Shown: positions 34,572-46,766 of the stretch, piece after piece
Position numbering within the stretch: the stretch's first letter is position 1
Layout of the letters: each line of letters opens with the position of its first letter
Assembly: GCA_011009095.1 (NCBI GenBank)
Contig: VTPC01090617.1
Span: 8,384-72,383 of the forward strand
Length of the DNA: 64,000 bases
Direction: 5' to 3'
Source: Ignelater luminosus
Taxonomy: Eukaryota; Arthropoda; Insecta; Coleoptera; Elateridae
Position numbers and translations under genes: made by a program
Notes under the pieces: generated by a model
What the model was told of the DNA's origin: nothing
Seen by the model: only the letters and a program-made list of their open reading frames with translations
Database searches by the model: none

Positions 34572-34856
34572 ACTATTTTATGTCACAAGATTCAAGTTAT
34601 TTAGCTTATACGGTAGCAATTATACACGTTAAATGCTAGATTTAGGATAAAAAATTAGTTTCTCAGGGAAATGTATTTTGTTTACCAACCAAAATAGATC
34701 ATTGAGTAATTTTTAATTTCCAGCAGGATTCGTGCCTTAGGGGTTCAAAATTTCTTGTTTCTGCAATTTAAAGCGTAGACCAAATTTGTAACTTTTAAAA
34801 CTCAAGGGAAACTTTAAAATGAGCAAGATTGGTGTAACAAAGAACAAATATCTTTA

Positions 34857-35115
34857 ATTCAGAGTACGAGGTTCGAGTTTTGAATTTAGCCATTTTGCTG
34901 TTGTTGTTTAGCCTATAGCTAATTTCAGAAAAGATTCACAGAAATATGGAAACACGCTGCCCCCGCAGAAACGGTAAGAAATAGACAAATGAAACTTGGA
35001 GAGCATAAAGTAGGTATTTTTTGCCGTGTTTTGCAAAGGAAATTAAAAACAAATTTTCAATTGTTCTTTCGTACGGCCGCCATATTGAATTTCTTAAAAT
35101 GGGACACCCTGTATA
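34857..35115. mobile_element. Fragment of a CACCCTGTATA-ended element
   Basis: The sequence AAAATGGGACACCCTGTATA at 35096-35115 is a typical right end of common insect mobile sequences, and the CpG-containing GTACGGCCGCCATATTG just upstream looks like their subterminal region. The matching left end was not found and no protein is recognisable, so the left limit is a guess. Confidence 0.3.
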
Positions 35116-37435
35116 TGACCCCACATGTTGATAGGGATTTTCAAGACAAATTGAATGGTATAAGGGCTGCTATACTTATCTTGAAAGGTTTTGGACAAAT
35201 TTTTCGAATTTCACAATGGCACAATGCTGACACCACCGGAAGTACCCGTTGTAGAAATTTTTCCAGCTAGTTTAAAGAAAGCCAATGCTAACCAGTAATA
35301 CACATATGGATAATGGCTAGGTTTTGATAGAAATGTTAGTAAATGTAGTACAAAAGCAAAAATACAAAATGCAGTTTCTGAAACAAATTAAATAAATCTA
35401 GCAAATAAATGAGTGACGCATTTTTTATCTTCATGATTAAAATTTGAAATGGAATTGGTGTCATAAATTACTCCAATTATCTCAGAATACCATGCAAAAT
35501 AAATTCAAATTTTGCAATTTTATTCAAGCAATTATTTGTTATGTTACGCGCAGGATTGCGAATTTACTTGTACACTAAATCATTGATAAGAATTTTGCAT
35601 TGAGCACATAATGTGAATTGCAGTAAAATATAATGAAGATAATAGTAGAGCGCCATAGCACAATATTTTAAATACGCTACGAATTGCGACAGATGTTTAC
35701 AAATGGCTTTTGCGACAAACAGAAAAAGAAAGGTGTACATAGTATACACACATCCACGAAGCGCTTTTATTCATATTTCTCATGCAATCTAAATTTAGCT
35801 ATAAATTATAAAAGTTTTATTTAAAAAACAAGAAAATCCAGGCGAGACCTGCAGTTTTCGCAACGTCCTTTCCTAGACATTTGCATAATATATGCTGATA
35901 TATGTTTTATGTCTGATCCTTTGCTAGAAAGCTCAACCTCCTTGCTATTTATTTGTGACAATTTATGTGCATGTAACAATGTACTTCTGTTGGAATTTTA
36001 AACTGTTCCCAAACGTCGCAACTGGGTTAATCCGGGGCGGTACAAGCCGTTCTCAACCATTGTATCCTGTTTTGTCCTCGCGCGTTACTGGACAGGATTT
36101 ATATCCTCCTGGTCGACTCCCAAGGGAACACCCGTCTCTTATCAACCGCACACGTCTTATTTTTTTGCGTGTTCCGAATTAAATATAAGTCTAGCTATAA
36201 AACTACCTCGAGACGGATTCCAATATCATTCGAGAAAACTCAATCATGTCATCGTATGTAATTCTAAAAATGAAAATTCAATTTTTTTGTTGCTGTGAAA
36301 AGTCGTTGAGAATTATTTTTATGAGAAATGTGACAGAAATCTCAGGCTTTGAAAAAATAAACTTAACGTCAGATTCACTACTATTCTCTTTTTATTTCTT
36401 CCTGATAAGCATAAATTAGGTACGTAATATTTTGCACGTATTACACTGAACTTGGTTGGAATAAAAAACAAAGAACTTTATACAAAAGGAACCATTCGAA
36501 CAATTGCTAAAAAAATTTTAATAAAAGAAAAGTAAAATAAACAAAATAAAAAAGCATCAGATAAAGCAAAAATCCAAAACCCTAACCTAGTAATTATCAT
36601 TCTAAAACTAAAAAACAAAGGCGCTACAGATGTGCCACAGGCAGTGAGACTTTTAAAAAAAGATGATACATTTTTTACTAAAGAATAATCAGTAGTCACT
36701 GCTAACTAACTTGATTCTCTAAAATTGTAATAAAATGCTTTGAATCCTAACCTCAGAAAACTACTGAATCAAATTACCTCTACTAATAAATGATATATCA
36801 ATTTATGAATTGTAACGGGAAAATGCCTAAAAGTATACACAAGTCCCGTATAAGCCAGATATCACGCTGTATATAGGGTCCACCCAAAATACCACCCTGT
36901 AGATAAACACTTCAAAATCGTGTCCGGAGACTAAATTGTATTCTCTTTTACTTACCAAGAAACCTTTGTTGGTTCCGCAACTTAAAATAAAATAAACTTA
37001 ATAAATCTCCAGCCTCTCTCTCGTTTCTCAAAACTATAATCAAAGCTTTATTCACAAAATGAAATATTATGCGGGTTGCTAGAAGCCAAGGTCCATCAAC
37101 ACGGCATTTAAATAAGCTTATAAAACAAAAACAAACTCCTAGAAATAAAAACACAAAAGTTAAACTACATGAATTTATTATTATGATTTGAAATCGAGTA
37201 AAATAAACATTCATAAAAAGATTCAAAATGATATGGTGGATTGAAGAAATTATTACTTTACAAACATCAAATAAAAGAATGACAATTACTGCATAAAAAT
37301 TAGGTCTGAAGGACCCGTCAAATAAATGCGTTTAGAAATCATTAAGGCATGGTTTCATCCTCAATAAATTTTTAAACACTTAACTTCTACAAACACAAAA
37401 CTTTAATTTTCTCAATAACGAAGAGAATACCAGAT
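35116..37435. other. AT-rich spacer, mostly unrecognised
   Basis: A less AT-rich segment at 36011-36180 has an open plus-strand stretch (GLIRGGTSRSQPLYPVLSSR onward), but I know no homologue and see no splice sites. Near 36.86-36.90 kb two CTGTATA/CCCTGTAGA strings suggest old ends of the same kind as at 35.1 kb. Nothing else stands out. Confidence 0.4.
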
Positions 37436-37439
37436 CTCT

Positions 37440-38096
37440 CCATGGACACTGAAGATGGGATATTAACTCCATCAGCCAGGGAGTACGACGAAGATAGCGG
37501 AGTCAAAGAACACCAGGTACAAAACGGAGATTTTCGTAATGACTAAACCAAAACTCAAGAAGAAAGTGGGACTAAATAATTTCCAAATAACTGGCTCGAC
37601 ACGGTTACTTCTTTACGCGATCCTTCTAATGAAGACAGGGACGATGAGCTTGTCGTTCATCTCCACATACTAGTAAAAATACAGGTAACACCTTTCAGCA
37701 TATGAATTTTTACGTTCATCCCCACAATGATGCGTCAATATTTTAATCCTCAAAGAGGCCTCCCTCGAGTATTAACTCAAAATGCAAATTAATGCCCATA
37801 AACCATAAACCAAATAGAAAACTAAAGCGAATTCACAGCCACTAAAATGTCGAAATTAACCGTGAGCCACACTTAAAGATCGAAACAAAACGCGAGAAGC
37901 ACCGGGTCCGCTTGGACCCGGGGGGTCGCGGTGAATACCCGCGTTCCACGGTGTCCAAATTTCGACGCTTCGAGAAAATCACAAAATACCAACGTAATCC
38001 CTATTCTCTCCCCGTCTCCTGTCACGCAGCTTGCGCTTACCGGAGTGGGGTTGGGAAGCCAGATGCACGACCAAATAGGTCAAAATGCTAGTATCC
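37440..38096 (+). pseudogene. Coding-like remnant of unknown family with GC-rich segment
   Basis: From an ATG at 37442 one frame reads MDTEDGILTPSAREYDEDSG, VKEHQVQNGDFRND, stop, TKTQEESGTK, stop, then FPNNWLDTVTSLRDPSNEDR and DDELVVHLHILVKIQ, so two stops interrupt an otherwise coherent acidic sequence. About 180 bp on, a 74-codon stop-free run without ATG (about 37846-38090) includes HRVRLDPGGRGEYPRSTVSK and YSLPVSCHAACAYRSGVGKP and is far more GC-rich than the region. An acidic N-terminus followed by a basic segment would suit a transposon-encoded protein, but no known motif is present. Terminal repeats are not seen. Confidence 0.35.
37902..37921. repeat. Perfect 8-bp GC-rich hairpin
   Basis: CCGGGTCC and GGACCCGG form a perfect stem around a GCTT tetraloop inside the GC-rich part of the remnant at 37440-38096. 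It is followed by a G-run. It may be structural RNA or simply part of the old coding sequence. Confidence 0.5.
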
Positions 38097-39310
38097 TTAC
38101 GAGACAATGAAAAATTCCACTCCTTAGATTTTCAGCCTGAACCTGACTTAACAAAGACCGTGTGACTCCAGCATTCGCGAGTAAGATTCCAGGAACCTTT
38201 TATTTACGTCTGGATCTTGATATTGAAAAAATAACAAAAGGCACGTCCGCTGGAGCCCAGAAGTCGAGACCACAAAGTTATCAATTCTTTAAAATAAAAT
38301 TTTAACAAACATCCGTTCATAGAATGAAATAACTTAAATATTACGCATCAGAAAAACAAATATCTGAACGAAATTGAAAGACAGGGGCGGATTTAGTGCG
38401 AATTTTAAAATAACATTACAGAATTCATAAATTATAAAATGTTTAAAGAAAGAAAAAGAATTTTTAAGGTAAAAGCTCTAGATAAGATGTTACTGCAGGA
38501 AACCAATATAAAAAAATGCAACGCAAAAAATAAATAAGGGAATGAAAAAAGAAACAAAGAAAGCCTTAAAAGAATACACAATTGCCTTTCTAATTTTTTA
38601 CCAAAGTAGGAAGCGGGCGTCTATAAATTAGTAAAACAAGAAAAAATAAGTACGCATACCTGTTATCAAAATTCCATAAGTAACGGAGATAAAATTAACT
38701 GAGAATCGAAATGGTAAGATGCTCAAGATCGAAGTTTTGTATGTAAAGCTGTGAAAATCTTATATTGCTCATTCGGTTCTCTTTCTAACCTTCTGAACGT
38801 ATACATGGCGAAGGCATCGCTGATACAATTGTCATTAGCTGCTTGCGACCAACATCATTTCTCTACAAGTGGGAGTAGTTGCTTCGTAATGAGTATCTGG
38901 ACATGCCTTTTAAGCCTTACTATGTGTATACGAACATTGTTTGCAGTGTTAGATGAGTTAGGTTTATGGCAAAACTTGAGTTTCTATTTGCATTAAATAT
39001 CTTTAACCATCGAGTCACTCTGCCAACTATACGGTAATCGTTTAATGAAATTTATCATTATAACCATGCATGTTTACATTTTTCCATTTTGATGGAATTT
39101 GTGAACCTGAATTTCTTCAGTTTAGCGCAGTGCTTCCAAATATTATACTTTTCCTATAGTATGATCGACCTGAATACAAAGTGTTCTTTTGAATTAATAT
39201 GCCAGTTATTGAAGGACTAGGATTGTTTTGTTCTCATTTAGATCTCGTAAGAAAGTACAAAGTACAACGCTCGAGTTTGAGCTACCACAGGTGGCATGTC
39301 TGCACGTTGA
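38097..39310. other. AT-rich spacer left of the tandem array
   Basis: No gene, terminal repeat or RNA is recognised. The 38.15-38.28 kb part is slightly less AT-rich but has no continuing frame. Confidence 0.4.
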
Positions 39311-41700
39311 AACCCTACTAGAGTTCATATTAGATTTCTTAAGCAAATTAAAAGAGGACAGAGCCCAATCCAGCCCTGTTAAGAAAGTTAATAGAAGACA
39401 GAGACCGACCATGTTACCTTTGTGTTCTATTGAGAAAAACAAAGTTCAAATTTGAGCTGCCTTGGATGATCCATTAGTTTGATAAAGCTTGATAGAAGAT
39501 TACAAGATAATGGAACCCTCTTAAGAAGGTTAATTGTTGGCGGAGACGCAACCTGGTCTACCTGAGATAGCTGGGAAGTCCATTGGAGGGTGGAATGCGT
39601 GTTGGCATTCAGCTCTCTCAAGAAAGTAAAAAGTGGGCAAACACCGACCTCTGTTTGTCTTTAGCTCTGTCAAAAAGGTTAAAGACTGGTGAAACTGACC
39701 CATGTTTGTAGTTGGCTCTCTCAAGAAAGGAAAATAAATGAAGAAGTCTCATCTTGGGCCGCCTTAAGTATCCCGTTGGAGAACGGTGGCTAACTCGCGC
39801 TAGTATCTCTCTGAAAAAGATTAAATAAAGGCGAAACCCGACCGTATTTGTATTAGCTGTCTTAAGAAGATTAAAAGAGGACGGAGCCCGATCCGTGTGA
39901 GTATTTAGTTAACAAGGCTAATGGAAGATTATACCCGATCCGTTTTGGTATGTAGAACTCTAAAAAAAGGCTAAACAATGGCGAAGCCCGACCGACGTTT
40001 CTATATAGCTCCCTTAAGAAGGTTAATGGCTGGCAAAGCCTCAGCTTAGACCGAGTTAAGTAGCTTATTGGCGGGACAAATCCGGCTTGTGTTTGTATTT
40101 ACCTCTCTCTTAAAAAGGTTAAAGGTTCGTATTTAGCTCTTGTTAGAAAGGTTAATAAAGAATAAAGCTCGACCTATATTGGTTTTTACTTCTTTATGTT
40201 TAACTCTCTTAAGAAAGTTAATGGATGACGATGTCCCACGTTAGGGCATCTTAGGTAGCCCGTTGGCGGGAGGAGCCCAGAATTTATCTCTTCTTTTAAG
40301 AAGGTTAAAGGGAGGTAGATCTCGATTCGTATACGTATTTAGTTCTGCTAAGAAGATTAATAAAACCAAATCTATGTTTAAATTTAGTTCTTTGAATTTA
40401 ATTATCTTAAGAAGGTTAATGCACGACGATGTCTCATGTTAAGGCGTCTTAGATAACCCGTTGACCGGACTCGTGCTCAAATTGATCTCTCTCAAGTTAA
40501 TGAATGGCAAAATCCTACCCGGGCCACCTTGAATAGCCGGTCGAAGGCAGGAGTTCTCATTTGTATTTATCTTCAGAAATTTAAAGGAGTTTGAAGCCGG
40601 ATCAGTGTTTGTACTTTGTTCTGTTAAGAAGGTTAATGAAAGGTGAAACTCGATCCGTGTTTCTATTTAGTTTTCTGAAGAAGCCGACTTGAGCTCGTAT
40701 TTCCTTCAAAAAGTTTAAAGGAAAGTGGAACTGGACCGTGTCAATATTTAGCCCTACTAAAAGGTAGATGGAGGATGGAGCCCGACCTATCTTCGTATTT
40801 AGTTTCTTGAGCTCGATCTGTGTTTGTATTTAATTTTCCTAAGAAGGTAAATTGATCACGAAACCCCATTTTGAGCCTCCCTAAGCAGTCTGTTGGCTCA
40901 TGCTCGTTTGTGTCTCTCCCAAAAAAGTTAAAAGAGGGTCGAGCCCAATTCTCTGTTGAAAAGGTTAATGGGGTATGGAGGCTGATTCATGTTTGTATCT
41001 AGTACTCTGAAGAAGGCTAAAGAAGGGCAAAGTTTGACCGGTTTTTTCGTGTAGCTTTTTTACAGATGTCAATTGCTAATACAGCCCTACCTTAAGTTTT
41101 CTAAGTAGGCCGTTGGCAAGCGTGGCTCGGCTCGTGCTAGCATTTATGTTAACAATTAAATGAGGGAAAATCTGAGCCCGTGTTTGTACTTAGCGTCTTG
41201 AAGAAAGCGGAAAACGGTCCACGTACGTATTTAGGTTTGTTAAGATTGTTAATGGAGAGCCTAGTTGATCTGTGTTTGCATTTAGTTTTAACAAAGGTCC
41301 AAAATTCAAAGGAAGACAAAACCTGACTGTATTTGTATTTACTCTCTTTGGAAGGATAGATGACAAAGTTTTACGTTGGGCTATGTTAGATAAACCGAAA
41401 TCCAGACACAGGTTCAAGGTCCAAAAGTCCCAAGGAAGACAAGACTCTATTTATGTTTGTATCTACTCTCTTCGGAAGGTTAATGAATAACGAAATCTCA
41501 CATTGGCAGGTAAATCCCGACTCGTGTTCGTATTTATTCTTCTCTTAAGAAGATTAAAGCAGTGCGAAATTAAATCAATGTTCGTTTAGCTGTCTTAAGA
41601 AGAATAACGGAAGGCAAAGCTCTACACTGGGGCCAATGAAGGCTGGAGCTCGGTCTGTGTTCATACTTATTTCTTTTGAGAGACTAGGAGAGAAAAAGTT
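39310..41700 (+). repeat. Old tandem array of about 50-bp and about 95-bp units in a higher-order pattern
   Basis: Most units start TTAAGAAGGTTAA and run through GGAGCCCGA-CCGTGTTTGTA to TTTAGCTCTC. Short units (about 50 bp) have TTAAAG after the core. Long units (about 82-97 bp) have TTAATG and an extra segment like GGGCCGCCTTAAGTAGCCCG TTGGCGGG. Long units begin near 39523, 39720, 40012, 40206 and 40408, so most spacings are about 195-202 bp (one long plus two short) and one is 292 bp (one long plus four short). Copies differ strongly from each other, so the array is old. No frame stays open, so it is not a repetitive protein. A stray copy lies at 13970-14185. Confidence 0.8.
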
Positions 41701-43270
41701 TAATTCCTACCACGGCAGCTGTTCTGTTGTCTCGTTTTTAGACAAATGAAATCTCGATCAGTTTCTACTTATGTACTCTTCAAGAGGTTTAAAAAGATTA
41801 CATGGGCGGTCTGTGAACTAACTTCAGAGTAGATCCAAGTTTGTTAATTGGTTAGTTTCTGCGTGATCTGAAAGTTTAAACTGACCAAGAAATCCAGGCC
41901 TACCCTAAAGTCAGGTCACCAATAACTGCTCTGCTGGAAAGCATTGGAACACTTTAGCGTAAAGGTGCCTTTACATTATAGTGAACAACGTCTTTCGTTT
42001 GTTGTATGCATATCTAATAAGCATTAGCATTCGTTAATGATCCTTCCATTTGTTGCAATCATCTCGGATTCAGATGACGATTTAGTAACAAATTGTGAGA
42101 GTTTCATTGTTATCAGTGAACTATTGAGAAAAAAGTGAAGAAAGAGAGATCTGCTAAGAAACAGGAATGTATCTAGAAGTGGAGCTTTATTATCCGACTT
42201 GAGAAGCAATAATTTAAGTTAATTTCAAAGTTTTTGTGAAAAGTCCGAAACAAATTTTTGATTTTTGCTTAACTTGGTTGGACCTGCCATTTCAAGGAAG
42301 AAACAATATCCAAAAAGGAAATGTCAACAAAAGAGAAATAATATGCAGAACCGCTTTCGAACGTTAAGTCAATGAAGCGACGTCCACAGGGCGCACAGAT
42401 ATGGGGGGCAAAAACATTAGTAAAGAGGGATGTAAGCTGCATATCTCAAAAAGAATGCAATAAATAGTCCCGCTCATGTGGAATTCTTAAATGAGAGATA
42501 TAAGTAGTATTTTAATGTGTTTGGTTACCTGTTGTCATTCCATCATGCTGGCTCGGTAGATCCAGTGATCATCAACCCACACAACTGCTGATTAGGTATG
42601 CAGTTAGCGTCTGGTCTCAGTACAGTGTCCTACCAGTGATTGATTATGTTCAATAATTCTTCTTTTTGATCTTTTCGATATTCATCATCTCCTTGTCTAA
42701 GCAAAATTGCAGCAAAAATTCTTCAGTTTATGTCAGATGATATCAACAGTTCAGTTTAATTAACTTCGATTTGTAATTCAGGTGAGTACTAAAATCTTTG
42801 TATATTTCACGACTTCCTAAATGAGTTGCACTACATACCTGTTTAAGATAGTGTCTACGAGTATTCAGGAATGTTTTCAAGGTTATGTTTGAACAGGCAA
42901 GGCCATATTCTCATATGTTAGATTTTGTAACCTGCATGTGCAGGTCTCTGCGTGTACGCTGTACATGAAGCTGCTCAAACTTTACTAGTTGCTCGGCCTT
43001 TCCGGTTCGATGTGACTTTTATGAACCGCTTAGGCTAATTGAGTAAGTCTTTCTTACTAAGAGTTACATTTACTTTCAGTTTTCTAGACTGAAAGATTTT
43101 TAATACTGCTTGGTGTACGGTTCAAAGGCAAACTAATTCGTTCTTGTTGTAGAACCTTGAAAATGCAAACAATTAATCCACGAAATATTGGCTAGTAGAA
43201 ATAAAGTGAAATAAACTAATCTCTGTGTGTAAGAATGGTTTCAATATTTGAATGGATTGTATTAAAGTAA
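41700..43270. other. Spacer between tandem array and mariner, nothing recognised
   Basis: No exon with paired splice sites, inverted ends or RNA gene. The missing 5' terminal repeat of the mariner at 43.4 kb was searched for here by eye and not found. Confidence 0.5.
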
Positions 43271-43415
43271 AGAAGATGGCAGCACTCGTAAATAAAAGCT
43301 ACTGAATTTCGTTGTTCATCTGTTGACAGTTACTCACCAAAGTTTCAGCCATTTTGGACGCGCAGTTTTTATGTAACAGTCGTTTGAGTGAGTTGATGTG
43401 AGTTTTTTTGTGAAA

Positions 43416-44465
43416 ATGGACAAAATCGAGTATCGAGCTGTCATTAAATATTTGTTTTTGAAAGGCAATACGCCTTCGCAAATAAAAGATGACTTGGATT
43501 CTGTGTATGGGAACTCTGCACCATCATTTACCACAGTGAAATTTTGGGCTGCTGAATTTAAACGTGGCCGTAAGAGCTTGGGAGACGATGAACGTTCGGG
43601 ACGTCCAAAAACTGCAACTACCGACGAAAACATCGCCAAAGTTCACCAAATGGTGCTAGACGACCGCCGAATTAAAGTGAGAGAGATAGCAAAGGCTATG
43701 AACATGTCAAAAGAACGTGTTTGTCACATATTAAATCAACATTTAGGCATAAGAAAGCTGTCCGCGCGTTGGGTGCCGCGTTTGCTCACGTTAGACCAAA
43801 AACGTGTTCGAATGAATATTTCCAACGCTCTTTTGGCGCAGTTTAGGCGAAATAAATCCGAGTTTTGGCGCCGATTAATTACTGTAGACGATACTTGGAT
43901 ACACCATTATACGCCCAAAACAAAAATACAGTCCAAACAGTGGACTGCAAAGGAAGAACCGGCTCCAAAAAAAGCAAAAACTGTTTTTTCGGCTGGGAAA
44001 GTGATGGCGACTGTTTTTTGGGATAGTCATGGAGTTATTTTAATCGATTATCTTCAAAAAGGAAAAACCATTACAGGAGCATACTATGCATCATTACTTG
44101 ACAAGCTGAAGGCAGAACTTGCGAAAAAACGGCCACATTTGCAGAAAAAGAAAATCCTGTTTCACCAAGACAACGCACCGTCTCACACCTCAGCGGTTGC
44201 CATGGCGAAAATCCACGAATTACGGTTTGAACTGCTTGACCATCCGCCTTACTCACCAGATCTAGCCCCAAGCGACTTCTTTTTGTTCCCTCATCTAAAA
44301 ATTGCGCTCGGAGGACAAAGATTTTCGTCAAATGAAGAGGCAATCACCTTCGTGAACAATTATTTTGCAGAGAAAAATGCCGAGTACCATTTGGACGGGT
44401 TACAGAGATGGGAGCATCTCTGGGAGAAGTGTGTAGAATTACAAGGAGACTATGCTGAAAAATAA
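43416..44465 (+). CDS. Mariner transposase (DD34D), intact, 349 aa
   Basis: This is a DDE/D transposase of the mariner group that cuts and pastes DNA at TA sites. From the chosen ATG (MDKIEYRAVIKYLFLKG; an in-frame GTG lies 18 bp upstream but ATG fits the family), residues 1-50 form the first HTH and about 75-115 the second, after the linker DDERSGRPKTATTDEN. WVPRLL (119-124) matches the family's WVPHEL motif. Catalytic Asp are D158 (TVDDTW), D252 (HQDNAP) and D287 (APSDFF), with 34 residues between the last two, so DD34D. YSPDLAP (279-285) is intact. Length is normal for the family (about 345). No stop or frameshift is present, so the protein could be active, although its own 5' TIR is missing. 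Codon use shows no oddity that I can judge by eye. Confidence 0.95.
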   Translation: MDKIEYRAVIKYLFLKGNTPSQIKDDLDSVYGNSAPSFTTVKFWAAEFKRGRKSLGDDERSGRPKTATTDENIAKVHQMVLDDRRIKVREIAKAMNMSKERVCHILNQHLGIRKLSARWVPRLLTLDQKRVRMNISNALLAQFRRNKSEFWRRLITVDDTWIHHYTPKTKIQSKQWTAKEEPAPKKAKTVFSAGKVMATVFWDSHGVILIDYLQKGKTITGAYYASLLDKLKAELAKKRPHLQKKKILFHQDNAPSHTSAVAMAKIHELRFELLDHPPYSPDLAPSDFFLFPHLKIALGGQRFSSNEEAITFVNNYFAEKNAEYHLDGLQRWEHLWEKCVELQGDYAEK

Positions 44466-44500
44466 AAAAAAATTTCAGAAAAAATGTCTTGTATCTTTGT

Positions 44501-44531
44501 TAGGTCGGAAACTTTTCAGACCACCCTCGTA
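44501..44531 (-). repeat. Mariner 3' terminal inverted repeat
   Basis: 31 bp ending ...CCACCCTCGTA followed by TA. The outermost TACGAGG is shared with the deleted mariner at 55396-56290, whose inner TIR differs, so they are related but distinct families. Confidence 0.8.
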
Positions 44532-46650
44532 TACCGCAGGTACTTGATAATCATAAAATTTAACATGTCTACATATATCGTAGGTAATTTTGAATATTAT
44601 AAAAGATAAGTAGAACTAACTAAATATATCTTAGTCACACTCTAAAAATTGATTTATCTACAAGGAGTTTTCTTTCATTAGATTTTAGAAACGACAAACA
44701 AAAAAAAACAGAAAAGTTTTCAATATTAACACAAACATTAAATAAAATAAATGAAGGTACCAACAATAAGCCCGGCAACAAAACAAAGCAAATTCACAAA
44801 TTAAATAGTCGAGTCCTGGAGAAAAACTGTATAAATGTATTTTCGTATTAAATTCAACTCCGTTGTTATTGTTATTACGATACTTCGTTCAAAACAAAGC
44901 TCTGTTATTCTTTCGGAAAAAAATGTTTACATCGAAAGTTTGTCCCTATAATAGAAAACAAAGAGAATCTAAACAAAACCTCCATCCCCATCGCAAATTT
45001 AAGGACTTATCGAAATATTAAAAGTACACACAGACCATTAAAAGATGCCATGGCACGTACGGCCTCCACACGTACCCGCCTGTGCTTTCACACATTCGAG
45101 ATTCGACCTTCCATTGTTCCCGTTAGTTTAAGCTTTTAAACAGAAACTGTGCGTGGAATTTCAAGGATTAACCCAGTTGGATGCTTCGTAAAGTTTATAC
45201 GTAATAGGAGCGTAAGGAGTTTCTGGTGCGGTATCTTCGATTTTACACGCACTAAAGGACGTCTTTAAGAGGAACATTACAAAGCTTAACTTTAACGATT
45301 TTACGTTTGTTATTACCCCTATGGATTACGATCATCTTACAACGATGTAATCACGAGTTTATTGCGTTTATAATGAATACCAGATGGAAAACGCAGTCGT
45401 ACAGGTTGCATTTTAAATATTAGTCCAATTTCAAAAGCGACTTTCACGCTCCGTTTTACGAGTCACAGTCGCTAGTAATTTACTTTTTAACGACCATAAA
45501 CTTGGTTGTATTACATTTTTACTGAAATATTGAGGAGAAAGAGATATTTTTAGTAGGTTTAACTTAAAAATCGTAAAAGACGATACCGGATTGTAAAACG
45601 TCCCAAATACCCTATAAATTTGAACAAATTGATTTGATTAGTTCGTTGAATGACGAGTTTGTTCTTTAAGTGATTTTTTTTCGTCTCTAAAAGCGCATAT
45701 GGTACTGAATGCATAAAGTTCTCCCCAGACGATTTAAAACTGCAGGGATATGAATGCTGATTACGACGGCCGTATTTTTATTTGGTGGCATTTGCTGGTG
45801 GCGCTCTGCCACCACATCGAGCTTAATTCCAGACGCTTTGCTGTAATTTCCTGTCTGCACTGCTTATCTGCATACAGGAGGGAATAGTGAATATGCCTAG
45901 ACTGGTATAGGTATATATGTTAAATCCTATTCCGTTTTAGATATGTGGAATTTTGAGAAACGCCTCAAACCAGCGATTTTTATGAGTTCAGATAGTGCAA
46001 GAAAATTTAGTTAAATTTAGAATTGTATCTAATAGTTTTGATTTCGTGAAACATTCTTAAAAGTAGATTTTTTTTAACAAAGAAAAGGCTTTTTTGTGTA
46101 TCCAAGCGTAAATTTCTTTTTCAAGTCTTTGCTTAACTTTCCGTAGTAATTTTTAAATTATCAGTATAAGGTGAGCCCAATTCGGTATAAATTCAAAGCG
46201 TTTCGGAAATCAGAATTGCTACAAAAGACTGAATTCACGATAATGATCTGCTATTTCAAGATGAGTTTATTGGTACAAACTGCAGGCTTTTGTTATAAAT
46301 AACAGTTGATGTTTTAAAACTTTATTGAGTAACTGTATCTTGGTTATTGGAGAGAATAAAAAAATTCTTAAGTTTTTATGCTGTGATGTTTAGAATAAAA
46401 TGGATAAGACCAGTTTTTATTGCTTTTAATTGCTTCCAAGTATAGCAATAACCATCTTGTTATTTAAAATGACAATCGAAGTGTGCTTTCACAGTCCTGA
46501 ATCCGTCTTTTTTAAGTTTTCAGGACGCTTTTGATTACAGTACAAAGTAATTTTAAAATTCTAGCAATACAGTTGGTCGTACAATTTCCTGTTGTTCACA
46601 TAAAAATCTTGTTCTCAGTGGACGTAAGCATCTAATACACAGGTACAAAT
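44532..46650. other. AT-rich spacer, possible conserved non-coding block at its right part
   Basis: No gene is recognised. At 45.72-45.90 kb the composition is less AT-rich and a perfect 7-bp hairpin (TGGTGGC-GCTCT-GCCACCA, 45796-45814) occurs. A 45.04-45.20 kb stretch is also less AT-rich. Neither shows splice sites with an open frame. Confidence 0.4.
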
Positions 46651-46654
46651 AAAA

Positions 46655-46683
46655 GGGTTTTCCAATAAGAGGTGTTATTTTGA
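46655..46683 (+). repeat. DD41D element left terminal inverted repeat
   Basis: 29 bp, identical to the inverted copy at 47927-47955. An 83-bp untranslated leader separates it from the transposase ATG. Confidence 0.9.
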
Positions 46684-46766
46684 ATAGCCCGCTATTTCGG
46701 TAGATGTCACTTTTGAAGCTATCATTTTTTGACATTTGACAAGTAGAAACTACGCCATTAATAAAT

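Larger units (their letters stand above)
43270..44531 (+). mobile_element. Mariner element with intact transposase, 5' end lost
   Basis: The right terminal repeat is clear (44501-44531; its reverse complement begins TACGAGGGTGGTCTGAAAAG) and is followed by TA at 44532-44533. No matching left repeat exists between the ORF and at least 42840. The 5' untranslated region appears to begin near 43270, so the element was truncated on the left or its first bases have diverged beyond recognition. It cannot move as a normal two-ended transposon but could supply transposase in trans. Confidence 0.8.

Noticed and set aside
43334-43639. Minus-strand open frames of 60-101 codons overlapping the mariner ORF, and similar ones at 44071-44343, 46871-47065 and 47634-47894.
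   Set aside because: They are antisense shadows of the two intact transposase genes.
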